DNA from: a bacterium
GTDB lineage: Bacteria > Patescibacteriota > Saccharimonadia > Saccharimonadales > UBA4665
DNA: 14,060 nucleotides
Direction: 5' to 3'
Assembly: GCA_021804315.1 (NCBI GenBank)
Contig: JAJZHX010000004.1
Span: 1 to 14,060, forward strand
Made by a program: the position numbers and the translations under genes
Shown here: positions 4,816 to 11,118 of the stretch, in pieces
How positions within the stretch are numbered: the first letter of the stretch is position 1
Layout of the letters: the number at the start of each line of letters is the position of its first letter
Notes under the pieces: generated by a model
Seen by the model: only the letters and a program-made list of their open reading frames with translations
Told to the model about the DNA's origin: nothing
The model's database searches: none

Positions 4816-6942
4816 GTGAATGACATAATTTTATCAGGATTGAATCCGGAGCAAATCAAGGCGGTTGAAACTAGCGAAGGGCCTCTACTGATTCTTGCTG
4901 GAGCTGGTAGCGGTAAGACTAAAACTCTTACGCATCGAATTGCTTACCTGCTGATGACTAAAAAAGCTCAACCAGATCAAATTCTAGCAGTTACTTTTAC
5001 TAATAAGGCTGCTCAAGAAATGCGTAATCGAATAGCTACTCTCTTAGGACATAATGCCAGTAACAGAAACTTTATGCCCTACATGGGTACTTTTCATGGC
5101 ATTTGCGTTAGGCTACTGAGGGTTGATGCTGATTACCTTCAAATACCTAAAAATTTTGTTATTTTTGATGAAGGTGACCGATTAGCAAGTGTGAAACAAA
5201 TTATGAAACGCTTATATATTGATCAAAAAGCTTTTCCAGCTAAAATGATGGCTAATTTAATCGGTAGCGCTAAAAATGAAATGTTAAGTCCAGCTGACTA
5301 CCAAAGTCTAGTTAACTCACCTAGTGAAGCTAAAGCTGCTAAAATCTACCCTTTATATGAAGATTTACTGAGAAATAATAAAGCCTTAGATTTTGACGAT
5401 CTTATTAACAAAACAGTTAGACTACTAGAGAATAATCTTAATGTTCGACAAAAATGGCAAGAGCAGTTTCGGTACGTCATTATTGATGAGTACCAAGATA
5501 CTAATACTGCTCAGTATAAATTAGTTAAATTACTTATTAATCCAAAGTTTAATAATATTGCTGTTTGTGGTGATGATGCTCAGAGCATCTATGGTTGGCG
5601 AGGTGCAGATTTTAGGAATATTCTTAATTTTGAAGCAGATTTTAAGCATGCCACCATCATTAAGCTAGAACAAAATTACCGCTCTAGTGGGCATATTCTC
5701 TTGGCCGCTAACTCGCTAATCAACCATAACTCTAAACGTTCAGATAAAAACCTGTGGACTGATAAAGGTAATGGTTTACCAGTGCAAATACTTAATTGTC
5801 TCTCAGAGAGAGATGAAGCTGAGTCGATAGTTAGAACCCTAAAAAGAGAGGTTAATAATTACCGGCAATATCAGGACTTTGCGGTACTTTATCGAACAAA
5901 TGCCCAGAGTCGCATAATAGAGGAATCGCTCATAAGATATAACGTTCCCTACCGAGTAATTGGCGGAGTTCGGTTCTATGATCGTAAAGAAATTAAGGAC
6001 ATTCTTGCCTATCTAAGATTAATTTATCAGATGGATGATCAAGTTAGTTTTAGAAGAATTGTTAATGTACCTTTAAGAGGTATCGGCAACAAATCGCTGA
6101 TTAATTTTTTTAATTTTCAAGAAACTAATAACTATAGTCTTAGTCAATCACTTGAAGCCGTTAGCTCTTCTTATGGCCTTAGTCCAAAAGCCGTTAAAGC
6201 TCTCAGTGATTTATATAATTTAGTCATTACTTTTCATCAACTGGCCAGCGAAGCTAGTGTTAGCGGTTTAATCGAATCATTAATTAAAAAAATCGACTAC
6301 TTTAATTATTTAGATGATGGTACGCCTCAGGGAGAATCACGAATAGAAAATGTTAAAGAGATGCTCAGCCTAGCTAGTCAGTACAACGGACTAAATTTGA
6401 GCGATTTCTTAGAAGAAGTATCGCTAATTAGTGATATAGATGAACCAACTCAAAAGGATAATGTCGTAACACTTATGACTCTTCATTCAGCCAAGGGTCT
6501 AGAGTTCCCGGTGGTTTTCATTCCTGGGCTAGAAGAAACCATTCTGCCCCACTCTCGTAGTCTCTACGATAATCAAGAGCTAGAAGAAGAAAGACGGCTG
6601 TGTTACGTTGGTATTACCAGAGCTAAAGAAGAACTTTATCTTCTTTATGCTAATTCCAGGATGCTTTATGGTGGCCTACAAACCAACTCGCCTAGCCGGT
6701 TCTTAAGCGATTTAGAGCAGGCTAAAGAAGTTTCTAAAGTTATAAGCTCCAATAATTATGCCATGCCAGCTGAGCCAGAAGTTTACTACCAACCGGATTT
6801 ATCTTTAGGCGATAAAGTTCATCATAAAATCTTTGGCGATGGCATCATAACTGACATAGAAGGCGACATGGCAATGATTGACTTTAAAGGGAAGGGACAG
6901 CGAAAAATAGATCTAAGTTTTGCGCCAATCGATAAGATCTAA
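4816..6942 (+). CDS. pcrA: Superfamily 1A 3'-5' DNA helicase, PcrA/UvrD type
   Basis: ATP-driven 3'-5' DNA helicase for repair and for clearing stalled forks or RNA polymerase. Motifs in order: Q motif LNPEQIKAV (9-17), Walker A AGAGSGKT (28-35), motif Ia AVTFTNKAA, motif II DEYQDTN (224-230), motif III GDDAQSIYGWRG, motif IV LEQNYRS, motif V TLMTLHSAKGLEFPVVF and motif VI EERRLCYVGITRAKEEL. The C terminus carries the conserved GDKVHHKIFGDGIITDIEGD module that in PcrA forms a Tudor-like RNA polymerase contact, which favours PcrA over Rep. The 708-residue length is typical. A TTG at 4813 is in frame directly before the GTG at 4816; GTG is preferred because it coincides with the predicted start of transcription, but TTG is possible. 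pcrA and uvrD are not separable by sequence alone. Confidence 0.95.
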   Translation: MNDIILSGLNPEQIKAVETSEGPLLILAGAGSGKTKTLTHRIAYLLMTKKAQPDQILAVTFTNKAAQEMRNRIATLLGHNASNRNFMPYMGTFHGICVRLLRVDADYLQIPKNFVIFDEGDRLASVKQIMKRLYIDQKAFPAKMMANLIGSAKNEMLSPADYQSLVNSPSEAKAAKIYPLYEDLLRNNKALDFDDLINKTVRLLENNLNVRQKWQEQFRYVIIDEYQDTNTAQYKLVKLLINPKFNNIAVCGDDAQSIYGWRGADFRNILNFEADFKHATIIKLEQNYRSSGHILLAANSLINHNSKRSDKNLWTDKGNGLPVQILNCLSERDEAESIVRTLKREVNNYRQYQDFAVLYRTNAQSRIIEESLIRYNVPYRVIGGVRFYDRKEIKDILAYLRLIYQMDDQVSFRRIVNVPLRGIGNKSLINFFNFQETNNYSLSQSLEAVSSSYGLSPKAVKALSDLYNLVITFHQLASEASVSGLIESLIKKIDYFNYLDDGTPQGESRIENVKEMLSLASQYNGLNLSDFLEEVSLISDIDEPTQKDNVVTLMTLHSAKGLEFPVVFIPGLEETILPHSRSLYDNQELEEERRLCYVGITRAKEELYLLYANSRMLYGGLQTNSPSRFLSDLEQAKEVSKVISSNNYAMPAEPEVYYQPDLSLGDKVHHKIFGDGIITDIEGDMAMIDFKGKGQRKIDLSFAPIDKI

Positions 6943-6974
6943 ACAAGTTAATTTTTTAGGATAAACTTAGTTTT

Positions 6975-6983
6975 TGTTACAAT
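6975..6983 (+). promoter_or_regulatory. Extended -10 promoter of the rpf-rsmA pair
   Basis: TG-T-TACAAT, hexamer at 6978-6983 (five of six matches). The expected start near 6990 leaves a leader of about 9 nt before the ATG at 6999, too short for a normal ribosome-binding site. Confidence 0.45.
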
Positions 6984-6998
6984 AGATACTTTAGTAAT

Positions 6999-8246
6999 AT
7001 GCACAAACGTTTCCTGAAGTGGAATTACAAGTTTTATCGTTTTAAACGATTACTCCCCAAAAGAATCAAAAGGGCTAAGAGAGCTAGTCGTCATCCATAC
7101 GCTGTCCCTGTCATGACTATAAGTTTGCTGTTAATCTTAACAGGCATTGGCTTTTATATCTTTAACAAGCAACAAAATCCAAAAGTTGAACCGTACATTG
7201 TTATTATTACCGAGAATGGACAATCTGAGGATGTACCAAGTATTGAGCCAACAGTCGGAGCACTTTTAAATAAACTTAATATTAAGCTAGGTCAAGGAGA
7301 TATTGTTGAGCCTAGTCTTAATGCCCATATTAACCAAGACAAATTCCGAATCAATATCTATAAAGCCTTACCGGTTGAAATAGTTGAAGGTAATCAAAAA
7401 ACATTTACTTTTAGTGCAGCCAAAACCCCTAGAGCGATTGCCGAACAAGCTGGTATAAATCTTTATCCAGAAGATTTAGTCACTTCTTCACCAGCCAATA
7501 GCTTTCTAAATAATTATGCAATCGGTCAGGTTGTTAACATTAAACAATCTGTACCGATTAATCTAATCTTGTATGGGCATACCGTACCAACGCGTACGCA
7601 CTCGAATACAGTGGCTGAAATGTTACAAGAAAAGCACGTTATTCTTCAGCCAGGTGACACTGTTCAGCCGAGTCTAAATAGTCCAATATCTGCCGGTGAA
7701 AACATCTTTATTCTTCATAAAGGAACAATTGTTACTACCTCAACTCAAACAATAGCCGAGCCAATTAACTACATTAATGACGCCAGCTTATCTACTGGTA
7801 CTAGTGCCGTAACACAAGCAGGCTCCCCTGGCCAACTATTAATCACCTATGAAGTTAACCCGAAAACTGGTGCCAAAACGCAAATCCAAGCAGTTGAAGT
7901 CGTGACACCAGTTCCAGAAATCGTAGCTCTTGGTACGGCTCCGGTTGCTAGCTCTTTATCGCAATGGTTATATGCACTTAGATCCTGTGAATCAGGCGGT
8001 AATTATCAGGAGGATACGGGCAATGGTTTTTATGGTGCCTATCAGTTCTTGCCAAGTGAATGGAATAGAGTTGCCAGCTTAACTGGTAATAATAATCTTG
8101 TTGGTATTCTACCAAGTCAGGCAACCCCAGCCGAACAGGACATGATGATTGTGCTTAATACTAACTTATCTTCAGGTGGTTTAGCGACTCAAAACCCCGG
8201 CTGTTATTACAGGACTGGTATCTCAGCTTTTCCGCCAACTAACTAA
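6999..8246 (+). CDS. RpfB/YabE-like cell-wall protein: DUF348 repeats, G5-like region, resuscitation-promoting factor domain
   Basis: This 415-residue protein has a very basic cytoplasmic tail (1-33), one membrane anchor (about 35-56), and DUF348-type ubiquitin-like repeats near 66-130 and 190-245 with a more diverged one between (about 133-190). A G5-like segment follows (about 245-310), then the Rpf/lysozyme-like domain from about 321. The Rpf domain has ALRSCESGGNY with catalytic Glu331, NGFYGAYQF, and cysteines C330 and C402 that match the disulfide pair of mycobacterial Rpf proteins. Rpf proteins cleave peptidoglycan glycan strands and wake dormant actinobacteria. Here it should face the cell surface for growth or division, or act on the wall of a host cell if this is an epibiont (inference). 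rsmA starts 9 nt later, the same neighbour as in Mycobacterium (rpfB-ksgA) and near yabE in Bacillus. Confidence 0.9.
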   Translation: MHKRFLKWNYKFYRFKRLLPKRIKRAKRASRHPYAVPVMTISLLLILTGIGFYIFNKQQNPKVEPYIVIITENGQSEDVPSIEPTVGALLNKLNIKLGQGDIVEPSLNAHINQDKFRINIYKALPVEIVEGNQKTFTFSAAKTPRAIAEQAGINLYPEDLVTSSPANSFLNNYAIGQVVNIKQSVPINLILYGHTVPTRTHSNTVAEMLQEKHVILQPGDTVQPSLNSPISAGENIFILHKGTIVTTSTQTIAEPINYINDASLSTGTSAVTQAGSPGQLLITYEVNPKTGAKTQIQAVEVVTPVPEIVALGTAPVASSLSQWLYALRSCESGGNYQEDTGNGFYGAYQFLPSEWNRVASLTGNNNLVGILPSQATPAEQDMMIVLNTNLSSGGLATQNPGCYYRTGISAFPPTN

Positions 8247-8255
8247 ATTAAGTTT

Positions 8256-9050
8256 ATGGATAACAATCTACCCAAAAAAAGTTTAGGACAGCACTGGTTA
8301 AGAGATGAGGCTAGTCTAGAATATATTACTGCTTTAGCTAATTTAAACTCCAGCGAGACTGTTTTAGAAGTTGGTCCTGGACTAGGGCTACTAACCAAGC
8401 AGTTAATTAATAAGGCAGGACAAGTTATAGCTATTGAAATTGACCAAAGATTAACAAAGTATCTAACCAGTCAAAAATTAAATAAACTTAAGCTAATTAA
8501 TCAAGACATCTTAAAGTTTGACCTAAATCAGTCACCACATCCTTATAAAATAGTTGCTAACCTGCCTTATTATTTAAGTGGTCAGTTTATTCGCTTAATT
8601 AGTGAAACGACTAATCCACCAGATTTGGCGGTTTTACTGCTACAAAAAGAGGTCGCAGACAAACTAGCAGCAAGTCCTGGTGATATGTCGGTTTTAGCTT
8701 TTACCGCTCAAATCTATTGGCAAGTATCGCTAGGTAAAATTATGCCAGCTAGTTATTTTGATCCTGTACCAAAAGTTGACTCAAGAGTTGTAGTTTTAAA
8801 TAGACGGCATCAGGCAATGTTTGATTTAGACTATTCAGCGCTTTTTAGGATTGTCAAAATTGGCTTTGCTCAAAAAAGAAAGACTCTTCTTAATAGTTTA
8901 AGTTCAGGACTAAGAATCGATAAAGAGTTAGTTATTAAAGCCTGTCAACAAGCCGGAATAGAGCATAGCTTAAGAGCTCAGGTTTTATCATTAGAAGACT
9001 GGACAAGATTATATGAGAGTTTAAAACCGTTTGTAGATAAAAACACTTGA
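8256..9050 (+). CDS. rsmA: 16S rRNA (adenine1518-N6/adenine1519-N6)-dimethyltransferase
   Basis: Dimethylates two adjacent adenines in the 3'-terminal helix 45 hairpin of 16S rRNA during small-subunit assembly. The 264-residue protein has KKSLGQHWL (usually SLGQNFL, so Asn to His and Phe to Trp), SAM motif I VLEVGPGLGLLT (36-47), the acidic ribose ligand in AIEID (E61), the catalytic motif N102-L-P-Y, and the C-terminal FAQKRKTLLNSL block of the KsgA family. It lies 9 nt after the Rpf-like gene with no Shine-Dalgarno, so it is expected to be translated from the same message. Its TGA stop overlaps the -35 hexamer of the marR promoter. Confidence 0.96.
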   Translation: MDNNLPKKSLGQHWLRDEASLEYITALANLNSSETVLEVGPGLGLLTKQLINKAGQVIAIEIDQRLTKYLTSQKLNKLKLINQDILKFDLNQSPHPYKIVANLPYYLSGQFIRLISETTNPPDLAVLLLQKEVADKLAASPGDMSVLAFTAQIYWQVSLGKIMPASYFDPVPKVDSRVVVLNRRHQAMFDLDYSALFRIVKIGFAQKRKTLLNSLSSGLRIDKELVIKACQQAGIEHSLRAQVLSLEDWTRLYESLKPFVDKNT

Positions 9051-9074
9051 CAAGTTAAGGATTGCTAATAGACT
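9047..9074 (+). promoter_or_regulatory. Promoter of the marR gene
   Basis: A perfect TTGACA (9047-9052) overlaps the rsmA stop codon; a 16-nt spacer and TAGACT (9069-9074, four of six) follow. The ATG at 9083 is 8 nt past the -10, so the leader is absent or 1-2 nt long. Confidence 0.5.
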
Positions 9075-9082
9075 AGAAATAG

Positions 9083-9547
9083 ATGACTAAAACTAATAAT
9101 TTAACTTATTTAATTCATCATTTAGCTTCAGTGCTTACTAAACAAAGCGATCAATTATTAAAAGAACAACTTGGTATTGGTTTTAGCCAATATAGGATAT
9201 TGATGGCCCTAGAATGGAATCCGAGAATCCAGCAAAGTGTTATAGCCAGTAATCTCGGACAAACTGAAGCTAGCATTAGTCGTCAGATCAAATTACTTAA
9301 AAATAAAGGCTTATTAACTTCTAAAATTGATCATACTAACAAAAGACGGCACATCAGTGTGCCGACACCAATGGGTATGCAAGTGACCGAAGCGGCTAAT
9401 CAAGTACTAAAACAAGGCTTTACTAAAGATTTTGAAGCCATAGGAGAAAGTAAGACGGCTAAACTAAGCCAAAGCTTAGAGTTACTTCATGATCAGATTT
9501 GTGCAGGGAATAGAGCCGGAGCCTGTAATCATTCAATAAATCTCTGA
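9083..9547 (+). CDS. MarR-family transcriptional regulator
   Basis: This 154-residue winged-helix protein has helix 1-2 LIHHLASVLTKQSDQLLKEQ, a conserved FSQYRILMALE segment, and the HTH with recognition region QTEASISRQIKLLKNKGLL (about 54-72). The wing follows (SKIDHTNKRRHISVPTPMG), matching the D-x-R-[RS] pattern of MarR wings. MarR proteins bind palindromic operators as dimers and release DNA on binding small ligands or on cysteine oxidation. Two cysteines near the C terminus (ICAGNRAGAC) could be a redox switch, but this is a guess. Targets are unknown: neither neighbour is an obvious efflux gene and no clear palindrome sits at its own promoter. It is convergent with the small gene at 9569-9832; a TAGTTTAAACTA palindrome (9548-9559) lies between them. 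Confidence 0.9.
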   Translation: MTKTNNLTYLIHHLASVLTKQSDQLLKEQLGIGFSQYRILMALEWNPRIQQSVIASNLGQTEASISRQIKLLKNKGLLTSKIDHTNKRRHISVPTPMGMQVTEAANQVLKQGFTKDFEAIGESKTAKLSQSLELLHDQICAGNRAGACNHSINL

Positions 9548-9568
9548 TAGTTTAAACTAGTTAGGTCT

Positions 9569-9832
9569 TTAATCTTCTTGATTAACGTCAGGTAAGTGAT
9601 TAGCATACATTAAACCTTCTAGAGACACGAAAGAGACTAACGTACTTAAGGCTAGTGCTGTAATATAAATAGGTTTATCTGCCCCTGGTGAGGAAAAGGT
9701 TTCAAAGGCTAATATACCGTTTTCTAATAAGCTCAAACCAACTATCCTGCCAAGAAATAACTTAACAGTTGGTTTTTTATCTTCCGGCACTTGTTCGCTT
9801 ATAGTCTCGTAAGTAGTTTTACCAATATTCAT
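9569..9832 (-). CDS. Small hydrophobic protein of unknown function
   Basis: This 87-residue reading frame encodes a polar N-terminal helix (ISEQVPEDKKPTVKLFLG), a hydrophobic stretch (IVGLSLLENGILAF, about 30-44), a short SSPGADKP turn, a second hydrophobic stretch (IYITALALSTLVSFVSL, about 54-71) and an acidic tail (PDVNQED). It may be a small two-helix membrane protein; I recognise no family. Codon use is like its neighbours and no other frame is open here, which supports it being real. The ATG lacks a Shine-Dalgarno. AT-rich -10 candidates (TATATT, 9850 to 9845) lie just upstream, and its promoter region backs onto the tmRNA promoter. Confidence 0.6.
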   Translation of the reverse strand: MNIGKTTYETISEQVPEDKKPTVKLFLGRIVGLSLLENGILAFETFSSPGADKPIYITALALSTLVSFVSLEGLMYANHLPDVNQED

Positions 9833-9869
9833 ATACTTAATAATAATATAAAGTTACATATAAATCAAA

Positions 9870-9898
9870 TGGACAAAAGCCTCTAAAACAGATATAAT
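9870..9898 (+). promoter_or_regulatory. ssrA promoter
   Basis: TGGACA (9870-9875), exactly 17 nt, then a perfect TATAAT (9893-9898): the strongest promoter in the window. The mature tmRNA 5' end at 9908 is about where transcription starts, so little 5' trimming would be needed. Confidence 0.8.
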
Positions 9899-9907
9899 AC
9901 CATTCAT

Positions 9908-10307
9908 GGGGCTGAATTCAAGCTCGACGTTGGACTTTATCAGTTAGATTCTTCAGGTCGCTTGCCAGCGTTATAGGCAAAACTTATAAATGCAAACGCA
10001 TTTAAAAGCGTAAAACAAACCTTGGCTAATCTTTTTACACCAAGTTTTGCTTTCGCAACAGTTTAACCTTTTTGTTAAACAGTGCCAATAATGACGCCAG
10101 ATAGTTAGGAAGCACTTCATATATTCTGGATGCCTAACCAAGTTTATCCTGGCTTAGTTAGTAAGCTTTTAGGATGGCGGTAAGTAAAGACTTTTGTTTA
10201 TTTCAAGCTTATTTACCAAAGATTAAAAATAAACTATACCTGTAAAACAAGACTGACATTTAGATAAACTAACGGACGCGGAGGGCAGTACTCCGCCAGC
10301 TCCACCA
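9908..10307 (+). ncRNA. ssrA: Transfer-messenger RNA (tmRNA)
   Basis: tmRNA rescues ribosomes stalled on broken mRNAs with SmpB. The ends form a tRNA-Ala-like acceptor: GGGGCTG (9908-9914) pairs with CAGCTCC (10297-10303 area) followed by an encoded ACCA, and a G-U pair stands at the third position as in tRNA-Ala. GCTCGACG near the 5' end and AAGACTGAC (10248-10257 area) then GGACGCGG near the 3' end match conserved tmRNA segments. The tag reading frame runs from GCA at 9992 for 24 codons to TAA at 10064; it begins ANAFK and ends SFAFATV. The TAA lies in a hairpin (GTTTAAC with GTTAAAC, 10061-10080), as in other tmRNAs. Oddities are the length and end of the tag, and a T-arm whose loop reads GGCAGTA instead of TTCRANT. 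It is a one-piece tmRNA with no intron or permutation. Confidence 0.95.
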
Positions 10308-10311
10308 TGAG

Positions 10312-10345
10312 AGACTTTTCGCTAAACGAGAGGTCTTTTATATTT
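10312..10345 (+). terminator. Rho-independent terminator of ssrA
   Basis: AGACTTTTCG (10312-10321) pairs with CGAGAGGTCT (10327-10336) around CTAAA; all ten positions pair, two as G-U. A T-rich tail (10337-10345) follows. It starts 5 nt after the CCA end of the tmRNA. Confidence 0.85.
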
Positions 10346-10607
10346 GGCTCAAAAGACTAAATAGGGCTAATAAGTGGGGTGCCAACTTTTTATCCTAATT
10401 GAAGATATTCCGCCTGTTAATATCAATTGTTGGCACCGTAAGCGTTCTTTATGGCCTATTTGTAATAGTTAGAGCTAAAGTGTTTTTGTCTATTGTCTAG
10501 GCAATCCGTGACTTGATTTCTTATAGGATAATAGAGCGTTAGGTTGATAGTAGCCTACGCCTACGGAAATCCAGTTTTAAATTTTGTCCTGAGCAAGTTC
10601 ATGCTCT
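10346..10607. other. Non-coding intergenic stretch with an inverted repeat
   Basis: No reading frame of useful length or ribosome-binding site is seen on either strand. It holds a 9-bp perfect inverted repeat GGTGCCAAC (10378-10386) / GTTGGCACC (10429-10437). Inner pairing of GATATT with AATATC and AATT with AATT gives an imperfect stem-loop of about 60 nt. A weak promoter-like pair (TTGGCT 10344-10349, 18 nt, TAATAA 10368-10373) could start an RNA near 10380. Further on are CCTACG in tandem (about 10554-10565) and a GAGCA/TGCTC hairpin (10591-10606) followed by TTT. No known RNA family was recognised. Confidence 0.5.
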
Positions 10608-10637
10608 TTGATAGACACCTTAAACATATAATATAAT
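10608..10637 (+). promoter_or_regulatory. Promoter of the RRM protein gene
   Basis: TTGATA (10608-10613), 18 nt, TATAAT (10632-10637). A second, overlapping TATAAT lies at 10627-10632. The predicted start near 10644 implies an untranslated leader of about 150 nt, in contrast to the leaderless genes elsewhere in the window. Confidence 0.65.
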
Positions 10638-10643
10638 AAAACA

Positions 10644-10793
10644 CTTGTGTTAAGTGGACTATGTCTGTTAAACTTATCGCTAGCTAGAAGAGCTGCCAAT
10701 AAGGATTCTAGGTTAATAAGAACATAAGAGAGGAGCAGCTAAACTGGATCGCCAGGTTACCTCTTTTTAGCCATAAAGGAGAAGTAAAGTAAC
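10644..10793 (+). promoter_or_regulatory. Structured 5' leader of the RRM gene with a terminator-like hairpin
   Basis: AAGAGAGG (10726-10733) pairs with CCTCTTTT (10760-10767), with one G-U. Inside it TAA pairs with TTA, and CTGG pairs with CCAG around an ATCG loop. The 3' strand runs into a T tract (10764-10768), so this resembles an attenuator 26 nt before the start codon. GCAGCT (10735-10740), which lies in and beside the bulge of that hairpin, can instead pair with AGCTGC (10691-10696), giving a possible alternative fold. The gene's Shine-Dalgarno AAAGGAG (10775-10781) follows. Autoregulation by the RRM protein or temperature control is possible but unproven. Confidence 0.5.
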
Positions 10794-11051
10794 ATGGCAA
10801 CTAAATTATTTATCGGTTCACTCGCTTGGGCCACAACTGACGATAGTCTAAGAGATTTTTTCGCCAGTGCAGGTACAGTCGTATCAGCTAATGTCATCAA
10901 AGACCGCGATAGCGGTAGAAGTAAAGGTTTTGGTTTTGTTGAGATGTCAAGCGACGAAGAAGCCAAAAAAGCCATTGACACGCTAAACGGCAAAGAATTA
11001 GATGGTCGTAGCATTGTAGTCAATGAAGCTAAGCCAAGAGAAGATCGCTAA
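10794..11051 (+). CDS. Small RRM-domain RNA-binding protein
   Basis: The 85-residue protein is a single RNA recognition motif: RNP2 is LFIGSL (5-10) and RNP1 is KGFGFVEM (44-51), with the aromatic residues that stack on RNA bases present (F6, F46, F48). The usual beta-alpha-beta-beta-alpha-beta order ends in a short basic and acidic tail (KPREDR). It resembles the Rbp proteins of cyanobacteria and other bacteria, which bind U-rich or structured RNA and are often cold-induced; a chaperone or post-transcriptional role is likely. Start ATG at 10794 has AAAGGAG 12 nt upstream. Its long folded leader sets it apart from its neighbours. The next gene starts 67 nt after its stop, with a possible promoter (TTGACT 11079-11084) between. 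Confidence 0.93.
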   Translation: MATKLFIGSLAWATTDDSLRDFFASAGTVVSANVIKDRDSGRSKGFGFVEMSSDEEAKKAIDTLNGKELDGRSIVVNEAKPREDR

Positions 11052-11078
11052 AGTTTAACCAAATATTATATAAAAACA

Positions 11079-11108
11079 TTGACTTAGGATTATCAAAGGT
11101 TCTAGTGT
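11079..11108 (+). promoter_or_regulatory. Possible promoter of the trehalase-like gene
   Basis: TTGACT (11079-11084), 18 nt, TAGTGT (11103-11108). The -10 is poor (three of six matches). If used, the leader before the ATG at 11119 would be only a few nt. Confidence 0.3.
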
Positions 11109-11118
11109 TATTTTAGGT

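Noticed and set aside
6943..6980. Possible terminator after pcrA (AAGTT with AACTT followed by T residues)
   Set aside because: The stem has only about five AT-rich pairs with a long loop, too weak to call.
9548..9559. TAGTTTAAACTA palindrome between convergent genes as a terminator or operator
   Set aside because: It has no loop and no T tract, and it is not near a promoter; probably a chance AT-rich palindrome.
9977..9991. Earlier GCA as the tmRNA resume codon
   Set aside because: It is in frame and would lengthen the tag by five residues, but the sequence before 9992 matches the known resume context better (ATA then three bases, then GCAAAC).
10757..11023. 88-codon minus-strand frame over the RRM gene
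   Set aside because: Antisense to a clear RRM protein. Its Ser/Leu-rich translation is typical of a mirror frame.
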